Virus record (IMG/VR): IMGVR_UViG_3300048922_000469 | Coordinates: 1 to 34,051 of that record | DNA from: a virus | Direction: 5' to 3' (one strand) | Length of the DNA stretch: 34,051 bases | In this document: in pieces, positions 23,747 to 31,383 of the stretch | Layout: the number at the start of each line of letters is the position of its first letter | Position numbering within the stretch: the stretch's first letter is position 1 | Program-made: the position numbers and the translations under genes | The notes under the pieces: generated by a model | What the model was told of the DNA's origin: nothing | Database searches by the model: none | Seen by the model: only the letters and a program-made list of their open reading frames with translations

Positions 23747-23877
23747 AACCTATTGACCGCATGCAGTTCCGCCACCGCCTTACGGGCGCCGACTTCAAGC
23801 CGCAGGCGCGGCACTGGACGAACCCGGTGCTGGCCGCCCTGCTTATCTTCGCGGGGACGTATCTGTTATGCAGGTAA
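23743..23877 (+). CDS. 44-residue single-span membrane protein
   Basis: ATG 23743 overlaps the preceding stop (ATGA) and has a GGAGG ribosome site. The product begins MKPIDRMQFRHRLTGADFKP and ends with one hydrophobic helix, NPVLAALLIFAGTYLLC (about residues 27-43). It is probably a small inner-membrane protein with the N-terminus in the cytoplasm. The function is unknown. Confidence 0.68.
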   Translation: MKPIDRMQFRHRLTGADFKPQARHWTNPVLAALLIFAGTYLLCR

Positions 23878-24068
23878 CGCTGATCCCCACTGAATTTGCA
23901 TTGAACGAAGCAATGCGCAACCTCGCTTTCAGCACAATCCTGACGCTGTGCGAACAACATCAACTTGGGCCGGCTGACCTGGTGCAGCTGGCCCACCAGC
24001 TGGCGCAGCGCGATGCAGCTGCCGATGCATTAACTGGAGAGCAGCATGCCCGTATTACGCGTAATTGA
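23868..24068 (+). CDS. 66-residue helical early protein
   Basis: The gene overlaps the membrane protein by ten bases and the nuclease by 23 bases. The product is helical (TEFALNEAMRNLAFSTILTLCEQHQ, then GPADLVQLAHQLAQRDAAADAL). The dense overlaps and in-frame ribosome site support a real gene. The family is not recognised. Confidence 0.65.
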   Translation: MQVTLIPTEFALNEAMRNLAFSTILTLCEQHQLGPADLVQLAHQLAQRDAAADALTGEQHARITRN

Positions 24069-24717
24069 TACCGAAACCACCAGCCTTGAAGGTGGAGTTT
24101 GCGAGATAGCCAGCGTCGATATCGTCGACGGTCAGATCTGCAACCCCATGAGTGATTTCGTTAAGCCGCCGGAGCCAATCACTGTCGGCGCCATGGCTAT
24201 CCACCACATCACGAACGAGGATGTGGCCGGCGCGCCGCCTATCGAAGCGGTAATTGACCGTTACCTCGGCGCTGATGTTTACGTGGCCCACAACGCCAAA
24301 TTTGACCGCAGCAAGCTGCCGCAAATCACCGCGCCGTGGATCTGCACCATGAAGCTGGCGCGCAAGCTCTGGCCGGAACTGGAGAGCCACGGTAACCAGT
24401 TCCTGCGCTATCACCTGCAGGTAAATGCGAACGTACCGGACGGCCTGCATGCTCACCGCGCGCTGTATGACTGCTATGTGACGGCGGCGATCCTGATTTC
24501 AATTAACCAACATGCCCGCTTCACCATCGCTCAGATGCGCGAAATCACGGCCAGGCCTTCTCTGCTGCACAGCATGCGGTTCGGCAAGCACAAAGGAAAA
24601 CCATTCGAGGAGATAGCGGCCAGCGATCGCGGCTATCTCAAATGGTGTCTGGCCAACATGGACCTCGACGAGGATCAGAAATTCACCATGCAGCACTACC
24701 TGCAAACGGGGGGCTGA
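24046..24717 (+). CDS. ExoX-like 3'-5' DNA exonuclease (DEDDh)
   Basis: The protein has 223 residues. The DnaQ-like fold has D8 and E10 (VIDTETTSL), D87 (HNAKFDRSKL), H137 and D142 (HAHRALYDCYVTA), giving the DEDDh set. Residues from about 178 (FGKHKGKPFEEIAASDRGYLKWCL) form the extra C-terminal module seen in E. coli exonuclease X. The enzyme would trim 3' ends during repair or recombination. The gene is followed within two bases by the Sak4-like ATPase and then SSB, so it probably belongs to one recombination module. Confidence 0.9.
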   Translation: MPVLRVIDTETTSLEGGVCEIASVDIVDGQICNPMSDFVKPPEPITVGAMAIHHITNEDVAGAPPIEAVIDRYLGADVYVAHNAKFDRSKLPQITAPWICTMKLARKLWPELESHGNQFLRYHLQVNANVPDGLHAHRALYDCYVTAAILISINQHARFTIAQMREITARPSLLHSMRFGKHKGKPFEEIAASDRGYLKWCLANMDLDEDQKFTMQHYLQTGG

Positions 24718-24718
24718 T

Positions 24719-25396
24719 ATGGGCACTCCTGTCTTAATCTTGGGTGACTCAGGGGCGGGTAAGTCATACAGCCTGCGGAACTTCAACCCAGACGACTGCC
24801 TGCTGATCCAGTGCATCCCCAAACTGTTGCCCTTCAGGCACAAGGGGGCCTGGAAGGTACACGGCAAGCCCGGCAAAGATGGTGAGCCACAGCGCGGCAA
24901 CGTGTTCCGGACAGACGACTGGGTGGACGTTGAAGACAAAATCCAGCGCATGGTCATGTCGAAAACGCGAAAGGTGCTGATCATCGATGATTTTCAGGTG
25001 GTGATGCAGCACGAAAACATGATGCGCGCGTATCAGACCGGCTACACCAAATTTACCGAAATGGCAGACCACGTATGGCGCATCATCACCGCTGCCACAC
25101 ACCTGCCTGACGACGTTCGCGTGTACTTCTTGGCGCACACCGAAGAGTCAGAAGGCAAAGTGCGCATGAAGACCGCCGGCAAGATGCTCAATGAGAAGCT
25201 CACGCCGGAGGGCTATTTCTCCATAGTGCTGCGCGCCATCAAAAAAGACGGCAAGCACGTGTTTCTCATTAAAGGCGATGATAACGACACCGCCAAAGCG
25301 CCACCCGACCTATTCCCCGATCAAACCGAAATGGACAATGACCTGTTCGCTGTCGATCAGGCCATCTGCAACTTCATGTCTGAAGGAGACATTTAA
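24719..25396 (+). CDS. Sak4-like RecA-fold ATPase (phage recombinase)
   Basis: This 225-residue protein has Walker A GDSGAGKS (residues 9-16) and Walker B VLIIDDFQ (D90-D91), and later FLAHTEE, typical of AAA_24/Sak4 proteins. These are minimal RecA-core ATPases that help single-strand annealing with a phage SSB. The next gene starts on its last base and encodes an SSB-like protein, the usual partner. The recombinase role comes from family and context. DNA annealing is not visible in the sequence itself. Confidence 0.83.
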   Translation: MGTPVLILGDSGAGKSYSLRNFNPDDCLLIQCIPKLLPFRHKGAWKVHGKPGKDGEPQRGNVFRTDDWVDVEDKIQRMVMSKTRKVLIIDDFQVVMQHENMMRAYQTGYTKFTEMADHVWRIITAATHLPDDVRVYFLAHTEESEGKVRMKTAGKMLNEKLTPEGYFSIVLRAIKKDGKHVFLIKGDDNDTAKAPPDLFPDQTEMDNDLFAVDQAICNFMSEGDI

Positions 25397-26103
25397 TGCA
25401 ATCACCACAACCTATGGGCTTTACCTTTGATCCAGAAGCAGCCAAGAAAGCGGGCGCTTCTTCCATGATCAACGAAACTGGCGCTTACGAAGGCGTCATC
25501 ACTCATGCTCACTACTCGTTCGGGACTGATAGCCAGTCGCAGACGCTGGAACTGGGCTTCGAGTCCAACGGAGCTAAATCAAACTTTTTGCGCATTAACT
25601 TCGTTGGTCGCGATGGCGAACCAACGTTCGGCATGGATATTATCTCTGCCCTACTCTGGTCGGCAGGCGTTCGTGATGCACAACCTCAACAGCGCCAAAC
25701 CCCAGACGGAATGGTATGGGCACTTACGCCAATTGAGGGCAAGACAGTGGGTCTCTTTCTACAGAAAGAGCTGCGCACAAAAGAAACTGACGGTAGCGAC
25801 ACGTATCGCATGCAGATCCGCCACGTTTTCCAGGCGAAAACTCGACTGACCTACTCGGAATTCGCGGAGAAATTGCCTGCCGAAGCCATCGAAAAGCTGG
25901 TGCTGTCCATGAAGGATTCCGACAAACGTCAGCCAGTTGCTGGAAATGGTACTGCCGGTGCAGTGCGGGGCGCCCCAACTGGAAACCGTTACGCTTCGCA
26001 GGGTAATCAGCCTCAGTCAAATCTGCAGCGTAACGCTGGGTCACGAAACGTCGGTCAGCAGCAAACCCCGCCTGATTTCGACGATGACATACCTTTTAAT
26101 TAA
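25396..26103 (+). CDS. ssb: Single-stranded DNA-binding protein
   Basis: The protein has 235 residues. The N-terminal part, about 1-155, is beta-rich with aromatic residues (GVITHAHYSFGTDSQSQTLELGF), fitting an OB-like fold. A flexible Gly/Gln/Asn-rich linker follows. The C-terminus is DFDDDIPFN, the E. coli SSB interaction tip plus one Asn. That tip binds host repair and replication proteins. It is coupled to the Sak4-like gene and would coat strands for annealing. Confidence 0.85.
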   Translation: MQSPQPMGFTFDPEAAKKAGASSMINETGAYEGVITHAHYSFGTDSQSQTLELGFESNGAKSNFLRINFVGRDGEPTFGMDIISALLWSAGVRDAQPQQRQTPDGMVWALTPIEGKTVGLFLQKELRTKETDGSDTYRMQIRHVFQAKTRLTYSEFAEKLPAEAIEKLVLSMKDSDKRQPVAGNGTAGAVRGAPTGNRYASQGNQPQSNLQRNAGSRNVGQQQTPPDFDDDIPFN

Positions 26104-26144
26104 GCCCTTGCTATTTCCGGGGCGTAATAAGTAGGAGATAGGAA

Positions 26145-26663
26145 ATGTCAGAAAAACGCTGTTTCAAATGCGGTCAGACAAAATCGCTGGCCGATTTTTA
26201 TCGCCATAATATGATGGCCGATGGCCACTTAAATAAATGCAAAGAGTGCGCGAAGAAGGACACCCGCGCCAACCGCCGCGAGAACCGCGTTTACTATCAG
26301 GAGTACGATCGCAAGCGCGCTAATTTGCCCCATCGAGTCGAAGCCCGAAAGCAGTACCAATGCACAGAGAATTATCGTGTATCGGCAGCCAAGGGCAGAA
26401 AACGATACTTGGAGCGCCATCCCGAAATTAGAAAAGCCCACATTATCGTGGGCAACTTTTTGCGCGATGGAAAGTTAACCAAAGCCGAAAGTTGTGAAGG
26501 ATGCGGATCGTCAGAACGTCTTCACGCGCACCACAGCGATTACTCCAGGCCTCTCGATGTAGTTTGGCTGTGCCATGTCTGCCACGTTGAGTGGCACCGC
26601 AAAAATCAGCCCGCCTACGCACCTCAAGTCAATCACGCATCAGGAATAATACCATGCGACTGA
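26145..26663 (+). CDS. HNH endonuclease-type protein with N-terminal zinc ribbon
   Basis: The protein has 172 residues. The N-terminal ribbon has C6-x2-C9 and C32-x2-C35 (CFKCGQ, KCKECAK). The basic middle part is followed by an HNH-like ββα-metal region: C117-x2-C120, the HAHHSDY segment (127-132) and CHVCHVEWH (143-151). Such genes are often free-standing homing-type nucleases. It splits the SSB and ANR genes, and codon use is slightly more A+T-rich. Cutting activity is inferred from family. Confidence 0.8.
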   Translation: MSEKRCFKCGQTKSLADFYRHNMMADGHLNKCKECAKKDTRANRRENRVYYQEYDRKRANLPHRVEARKQYQCTENYRVSAAKGRKRYLERHPEIRKAHIIVGNFLRDGKLTKAESCEGCGSSERLHAHHSDYSRPLDVVWLCHVCHVEWHRKNQPAYAPQVNHASGIIPCD

Positions 26664-26848
26664 CCTATAAAAACCTCGCCCAGCAGGCCGCTGACAGCGA
26701 GAAGAAAGGCGATTTTTCAGAAGCAGCTCACCAGTGGCAGCAGGCATCGCGCATCGCCACCGGCAGCAACATCCTCTGGGCTGAACAGCGCGCAGAGTTC
26801 TGCGCCGGTAGCGCCCGCCGCAACGCATCACAGGAACCGACAGCATGA
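26654..26848 (+). CDS. ANR-family regulator
   Basis: ATG 26654 gives 64 residues and overlaps the HNH stop by ten bases. The pattern LAQQAADSEKKGDFSEAAHQW, then A...N.LWAEQRAEFC, matches the ANR family, whose members bind AraC-type activators such as AggR and reduce their activity. A phage copy might adjust host virulence or stress regulators. The family is clear, but the target is unknown. Confidence 0.82.
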   Translation: MRLTYKNLAQQAADSEKKGDFSEAAHQWQQASRIATGSNILWAEQRAEFCAGSARRNASQEPTA

Positions 26849-27369
26849 CGTGGATTAACACCCTATCCGGTAAGCACCTGGATTTTACCAATATCAGCCC
26901 GGACAGCATCTGCATCGAGGACATCGCCGCCGCGCTGTCAAATATTTGCCGCTTCACAGGCCATCTGGAGGATTTTTACAGCGTCGCCCAGCATTCGGTT
27001 CACGTCAGCTACCTTGTGCCGCCAGAGTTCGCTCTGGAAGCCCTGTTGCACGACGCGGCGGAGGCTTACTGCAATGACATCAGCTCACCGCTAAAAGAGC
27101 TGCTGCCGGAGTACCGCGCCATTGAGGACCGGATTGATGCGGTGATCCGCAGCAAGTTCAACCTTCCACCAGCAATGTCAGCCCAGGTGAAGTACGCCGA
27201 CCTGATTATGCTGGCGACCGAGCGCCGCGACTTCGATATGGAAGACGGAACACCCTGGCCGATTCTTGAAAGAATTCCCTGTGCTGACTTCATCATGTCA
27301 CCGCTGACGCCGCGGCAGGCGCGAGTGCTGTTCCTGCAGCGCTATAACGATCTGAAAAAGACCAATTAA
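26845..27369 (+). CDS. HD-domain phosphohydrolase
   Basis: This 174-residue protein has an HD metal site: H50 and H53 (VAQHSVHVSYL), H69-D70 (LLHDAAEAY) and a later Asp in KYADLIMLATERRD, which resembles YfbR-type 5'-deoxynucleotidases. The substrate could be a nucleotide, which fits an early-phase DNA metabolism role. It overlaps ANR by four bases. Confidence 0.87.
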   Translation: MTWINTLSGKHLDFTNISPDSICIEDIAAALSNICRFTGHLEDFYSVAQHSVHVSYLVPPEFALEALLHDAAEAYCNDISSPLKELLPEYRAIEDRIDAVIRSKFNLPPAMSAQVKYADLIMLATERRDFDMEDGTPWPILERIPCADFIMSPLTPRQARVLFLQRYNDLKKTN

Positions 27370-27470
27370 ACCCCCTACTCCGCCAACACCCCGACCCTTA
27401 GCCTCCCGGTGCACTGACGCGCCAGAGCGCCTCTTTCGGGGTTGACGATCAACGCTTCGAAGGAGAGCCA

Positions 27471-28019
27471 ATGGCTACGAATACCGTGGAATTTGCCAAC
27501 CAATTACTGGCAGAAAACGAGAACTTGAAACAGCGGATCATCGCGCTCGAAAGCGATGCAAAGCTATCGACTGAAACGCTGAAGAACGCCGATAAGGTTG
27601 TTCTGGCGGCAAAGGATAAATTTGAACAGATTTGTGCTGATAACGATGCGCTGCAAAAGCAGGTCCGGGCGCTGACTGCTCAGTGGGTATTCGTCAGTGA
27701 ATCAGGCAACCCCTCTGTGCCAGCCGGAGAGCGGGCGGAGTTTTGGGTATGCCACGCAGATAAAGACGGTCAGCACTCTGTAACTAAACTCACCTGGTTC
27801 AACCATGTTGAGCCTCACGAGGATGATCAGGACGCCATCGATTGCTGCGAGATGAGCACTCCTGATGGGGAAAGTTTTTGGCCTTTTGGTTGGCATGAAG
27901 AATTCTCCAGCCATGATTTTGAGCATTTCTACGAGCCGTCACGGTTGAAGGTGGTGGCGTATGCACCATTCACTGCGCCAGGGGTTCCGCTCAGCATCCA
28001 CGCAGGAGAGCAGCCATGA
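27471..28019 (+). CDS. ea-type accessory protein with coiled-coil start
   Basis: This 182-residue protein has residues about 8-68 as coiled coil (LLAENENLKQRIIALESDAK, DNDALQKQVRALTAQW). Residues from about 72 form a beta domain (WVFVSESGNPSVPAGERAEFWV ... VVAYAPFTAP) resembling the DUF551-like ends of ead/Ea22-type phage proteins. The start has AAGGAGAG. It overlaps the next gene by four bases (ATGA). A role in phage-host interaction is likely but unproven. Confidence 0.72.
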   Translation: MATNTVEFANQLLAENENLKQRIIALESDAKLSTETLKNADKVVLAAKDKFEQICADNDALQKQVRALTAQWVFVSESGNPSVPAGERAEFWVCHADKDGQHSVTKLTWFNHVEPHEDDQDAIDCCEMSTPDGESFWPFGWHEEFSSHDFEHFYEPSRLKVVAYAPFTAPGVPLSIHAGEQP

Positions 28020-28945
28020 ACACACAAAAGTTAAAAGAGCTTTTTGTAGAATGGCAGAGCGCGAAGGTTGATTCACATTACCCAACCATAACCTTCGAAG
28101 AAAGCGACATGCTGGAAGCTTCCTTCAGTGTTTTAACTGTTCGCCTGGAAGCGGCAGAGCAGCGTGTTGCTGAATTGGAAAACGATGAATCTCGTCAGCG
28201 CTTAGCAAATGCCGAACATCAGCTTTACATGAAAGATTTGGCAATTAATAACATCAAAGCGAGCCGAAGAGCACAGTTTGAAAAACGACAGGAGGCAGAG
28301 CGAGAGCGCGACGAACTGCGCAAGACATTGCAGGCAACGCAGGGTGGCGCGGCCGAGGCGATCAAAAATGTCATGCGACTGCAGGAAGAGATTTCCCGAC
28401 TCGATAAAGAGTCGCAGCGCCTTTCCGATCAGCTTGGCTCATGCGACAGGGAGCGCCTAGATTGGCTTAAGCGCGCTGAAAAAGTAGAGGCAGAGCTTGC
28501 ACGGCGCGATGCGGCAGCGGGTGAGCCTACGGGGGTTGTCACAGGATATGCAGTAAATGGATGCGTGGTTAGCGGCAATAAATTAAGCATTGGTGATCAG
28601 GTCTACACCGCCGCAATGCCTTCCGTGTTGCCACCTGCTATCGGTACGCGCGAAGCTATTCAACGACTTGAACAGGAGGATACCCCAGGTTCGGTGAACG
28701 TTGCATATAAATGGGGATACAACCAATGCCGCGCCGATGCTATGGCGCTGGGCACACAGCAGCAGAAGGTTGTTCAGCTGCCAGCTGCCAGCGTGCCGCA
28801 TGGGTGGAAGTTGGTACCGTTAAAAGCATTTCCGTCACAGTGGGCCGCAGGCCAGAAAGCTTTCGACGCCGCTGGCATTAGCAAAATCGACCCAGTTTAT
28901 CACGCCATGGTTGAAGCAGCTCCAGCGCAGGGAGGTGACCTGTGA
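28016..28945 (+). CDS. Ead/Ea22-like accessory protein with long coiled coil
   Basis: This 309-residue protein has a long coiled coil at residues about 40-170 (VRLEAAEQRVAELENDESRQRLANAE, EAERERDELRKTLQA, LQEEISRLDKESQRLSDQLG). The C-terminal domain ends with PHGWKLVPLKAFPSQWAAGQKA and YHAMVEAAP, as in many Ea22-type proteins whose tails read 'MxxA...AAP'. It belongs to a coupled set of accessory genes (ATGA, then GTGA overlaps). Function unknown. Confidence 0.78.
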   Translation: MNTQKLKELFVEWQSAKVDSHYPTITFEESDMLEASFSVLTVRLEAAEQRVAELENDESRQRLANAEHQLYMKDLAINNIKASRRAQFEKRQEAERERDELRKTLQATQGGAAEAIKNVMRLQEEISRLDKESQRLSDQLGSCDRERLDWLKRAEKVEAELARRDAAAGEPTGVVTGYAVNGCVVSGNKLSIGDQVYTAAMPSVLPPAIGTREAIQRLEQEDTPGSVNVAYKWGYNQCRADAMALGTQQQKVVQLPAASVPHGWKLVPLKAFPSQWAAGQKAFDAAGISKIDPVYHAMVEAAPAQGGDL

Positions 28946-29538
28946 GTGACGATGTGGTTTACCAGCTCTGGTCTCCAGGCATTAATCAGTGGGTCGAATG
29001 CGACAAGACTCGTTTCGATGCTCACGATATCGCGCCGGGTCAGCGCCGTATTCTTTACACTGCCGCGCAATCGGGAGATATCCTGGGTTCCAATGTGTGC
29101 ACTCTTTGCAACGACGACGTCCCACGTAGCTATAAAATGGGCAATATCACGTGCAGTTCATCAGGCGTTCAAACTGCACCTTTAAGGCAGTCGTCTCTAA
29201 TCACGGACAGGGAAATGCTAAGTGAAAAACGTATACACGCAGAATGGCGGCAGAAGGTGGCATTGCCTTTTAACTGTCAAAATGAAGCCGATATATCTCG
29301 GCACATTCAATACAGCTGCCCGTGCGGAAATAGCTGGTCGATTATACAATTTTTGGCTTCGGGCGTTTGCTGTTGCAGAGATACCCGTGCGGCCGACATG
29401 GCGAGCGAGTTTTTTTCCGCAGTGAATCGCCTGTTGGATGTCGACGGTTCTCGCGGAACGTTCAGTGCCATCAGACGCAGTGAAGCCTTGGAAGAGGTCG
29501 AACGATTGCTGGCAGCAGCGCCGGGAGGTTCTGAGTGA
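28942..29538 (+). CDS. Hypothetical accessory protein with Cys-rich middle
   Basis: The gene starts at GTG 28942 with GGAGGTG upstream, overlapping the previous stop as GTGA. The 198-residue product has a short N-terminal module (VVYQLWSPGINQWVECDKT), then Cys pairs CTLCNDD, CPCG and CCCRDT. The C-terminal helix ends EEVERLLAAAPGG. A composite origin is possible because an internal segment (MLSEKRIHAEW) looks like another start. The family is not recognised. It is coupled to the integrase-like gene by GTGA. Confidence 0.68.
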   Translation: MSDDVVYQLWSPGINQWVECDKTRFDAHDIAPGQRRILYTAAQSGDILGSNVCTLCNDDVPRSYKMGNITCSSSGVQTAPLRQSSLITDREMLSEKRIHAEWRQKVALPFNCQNEADISRHIQYSCPCGNSWSIIQFLASGVCCCRDTRAADMASEFFSAVNRLLDVDGSRGTFSAIRRSEALEEVERLLAAAPGGSE

Positions 29539-30425
29539 AAAAGCTGGCAACGGGCGTTACCTCAGCCCTGATCGGATGGGCGCGTCCCTCTTGGCGCCCT
29601 TTATCTGCATGGCTCGTTGTCTATCAGTCAAGGCTGGAACGCCGCGGACTTGCGCTGAAAACTCTTCGCAACAAAACTGCATTGCTCCACCGGATAGCAC
29701 TTCACCTCGGTGATCAGCAGCTCAGGTCAATAACGCCGTTTCATTTGCAGTGTTTCGTGCAGCAATATATCGACCGAGGCACACCATGCGCGGCGAAAAG
29801 CGCGTGTATTTTGCTAAAAGATATTTTTCGCGAGGCTATTTTAACTAACTGGATTGAGAGCAACCCCGCTCTTTACCTGCGCACACCACCCACGCCTGTA
29901 CAGCGCGATCGCCTGATACTGGATGAATGGCGCGTTATTTACCAGGCAGCGCAGGAGGGTTGTCAAAATTATGTCCATCTCTCCATGCTGCTGGCGATTG
30001 TCTCGGCACAGCGCCGCGGCGATGTATCAGGATTTCGCCGCAGCAATATTCAAGACAATCATCTGTTCCTGGTGCAACAGAAAACCGGAATGAAGATCGC
30101 CCTGCCCCTCGAGCTATTTAACGAGGCGATTGGCATGTCATTGGGTGATGTGATTGAGCAGTGCCCGGGCAGTGATTACCTGTTGGGTGAAAGGCAGGTT
30201 AACCCCTGGTCACTGAGCTACGGATTCTGCGCCGCGCGCGATATGGCATACCCACGGGAACGTTGGACAGTGCCTCCCTCTTTCCACGAACAGCGATCGC
30301 TGGCCGAAAGGCTTTACCGCGACCAGGCCGTAAACACTCAGCGCCTGCTGGGGCATAAATCGTCAAAAATGACCGACAAATACAATGATGACCGGGGCAG
30401 AGAATTCCGCCGGCTAATCCTGTAA
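29535..30425 (+). CDS. int: Lambda-Int-like tyrosine recombinase without the arm-binding domain
   Basis: This 296-residue protein begins at GTG 29535 with GGGAGG and overlaps the upstream stop by four bases. It has a core-binding domain (about 23-115) and a catalytic domain with R160 (SAQRRGDVSG), K183 (QQKTGMKIALP), H251-x2-R254 (SFHEQRSLAERL), H274 (LLGHKSS) and Y283 (TDKYNDDRGREF). These correspond to lambda Int R212, K235, H308, R311, H333 and Y342. Lambda Int has about 60 more residues at the N-terminus that bind arm sites, and these are missing. It is either a distinct recombinase or a shortened integrase. More genes and an excisionase-like protein follow 3 kb on. Confidence 0.88.
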   Translation: MKKLATGVTSALIGWARPSWRPLSAWLVVYQSRLERRGLALKTLRNKTALLHRIALHLGDQQLRSITPFHLQCFVQQYIDRGTPCAAKSACILLKDIFREAILTNWIESNPALYLRTPPTPVQRDRLILDEWRVIYQAAQEGCQNYVHLSMLLAIVSAQRRGDVSGFRRSNIQDNHLFLVQQKTGMKIALPLELFNEAIGMSLGDVIEQCPGSDYLLGERQVNPWSLSYGFCAARDMAYPRERWTVPPSFHEQRSLAERLYRDQAVNTQRLLGHKSSKMTDKYNDDRGREFRRLIL

Positions 30426-30444
30426 ACGGTAAGTAGGAGGTTGA

Positions 30445-30783
30445 ATGGCTATGACACCTGCGGAACGTAAATCAGCGCAGCGCGCGCGGCAGTCTGCCAG
30501 CGGTGAGCAGAAGCTGGAGCTGATCCTGGATGCGCAGGAACTCGCCATGCTGGATTACGACTGTGCCGCGCGCCGGCCCGGTCGCGAACCATATGACCGG
30601 GCTGAACTGGTCGCCCTTATGATACGCAAGTTCCACGCGGAACTGCTGGCCACCCAGCAGGAACAGGCCAAGCGCTGCTGCGGGAAGTGCGGCGACCAGT
30701 TGCCGGTTCAGGAATGCTACTTCAAAGACGAAGTAGCGTGCTGGTTGAATCGGGGGTGGCACGAAACGAAACTGGTGGTATAA
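30445..30783 (+). CDS. Hypothetical protein, basic helical start and Cys4-like end
   Basis: This 112-residue protein has a GGAGG ribosome site. The N-terminus (MAMTPAERKSAQRARQSASGEQKLELILDAQEL) is a pattern found in small phage proteins with ribbon-helix-helix-like properties. The C-terminus (CCGKCGDQLPVQECYF) could bind zinc. DNA binding is possible. The family is not recognised. Confidence 0.68.
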   Translation: MAMTPAERKSAQRARQSASGEQKLELILDAQELAMLDYDCAARRPGREPYDRAELVALMIRKFHAELLATQQEQAKRCCGKCGDQLPVQECYFKDEVACWLNRGWHETKLVV

Positions 30784-30787
30784 AAGT

Positions 30788-30801
30788 CGTGACATGTCAC
30801 G
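30788..30801. repeat. 14-bp palindrome, copy 2 (in a promoter-like gap)
   Basis: CGTGACATGTCACG lies in the 38-base gap between two genes, about 20 bases before the start at 30822. It is identical to the copy inside Q at 16867. The position would suit a regulator site. Confidence 0.55.
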
Positions 30802-30821
30802 AATAAATAAAGGAGTTTTGA

Positions 30822-31181
30822 ATGGGGGATATTCTTCTTTGGGCGATTGACCGAATCATCGGATGGAGAACAGTTGAAAAACAAGCTCGTCTGAGAGCTA
30901 TTGATGGCCTTACACCAGCCGTATCAGCAAGTGTTGTCTATACGACACGATTATTAGATGGAATGGATCGTGACTCGTTGAGAGAAGATCAGCTTTATAT
31001 CCTCTGGAGCTCCGCATCGTCGATGGTTTCAGATTTTGATAGTCGCTTGGCTCAGGATTGTTTGCAAAAAGCAAAATATTGGTTAATGCCGCTTAATTAC
31101 TCAGTTGAAAAAGTAGACGAACTTAATATTCGCTTGGTGAGAATGCAAGCCGAACTTGAACGCTTAAAGCATAAAAGGTAA
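30822..31181 (+). CDS. A+T-rich hypothetical protein with own terminator
   Basis: This 119-residue protein begins MGDILLWAIDRIIGWRTV (a possible amphipathic or membrane-near helix) and continues with helical sequence ending QAELERLKHKR. The ribosome site is AAAGGAG. Its base composition is more A+T-rich than the genes around it. It has a gap with a palindrome in front and a terminator after, so it may be expressed independently. Function unknown. Confidence 0.68.
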   Translation: MGDILLWAIDRIIGWRTVEKQARLRAIDGLTPAVSASVVYTTRLLDGMDRDSLREDQLYILWSSASSMVSDFDSRLAQDCLQKAKYWLMPLNYSVEKVDELNIRLVRMQAELERLKHKR

Positions 31182-31210
31182 TTCTGAGTAAGAACCTCAT
31201 ACTTAATGTC

Positions 31211-31234
31211 AACCGCCAGCCTGGCGGTTTTTTT
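31211..31234 (+). terminator. Terminator after the A+T-rich gene
   Basis: A perfect 8-bp stem AACCGCCA/TGGCGGTT with a three-base loop is followed by seven T (counting two in the stem). It ends the unit 30822-31181. Confidence 0.88.
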
Positions 31235-31247
31235 ACGCCCCGATCCC

Positions 31248-31370
31248 ATGAAAACCAAAATCCGGGCGCACTTGCTGCGCCATCAACTTTTCTATGACGG
31301 CGCCCGCCCGGCGGCCGTGCTGATCCTGCTGCTTATCGCGGCCCTGATTGCGGAGCTATATCTCCAATGA
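31248..31370 (+). CDS. 40-residue single-span membrane protein
   Basis: ATG 31248 opens a 40-codon frame. Basic start MKTKIRAHLLRHQLFYDGAR is followed by a hydrophobic helix, PAAVLILLLIAALIAELYLQ. The ribosome site is weak. The basic-inside pattern and the clean stop 13 bases before the next gene support a small membrane protein, but a chance frame cannot be excluded. Confidence 0.5.
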   Translation: MKTKIRAHLLRHQLFYDGARPAAVLILLLIAALIAELYLQ

Positions 31371-31383
31371 AGTGAGGTTATAA

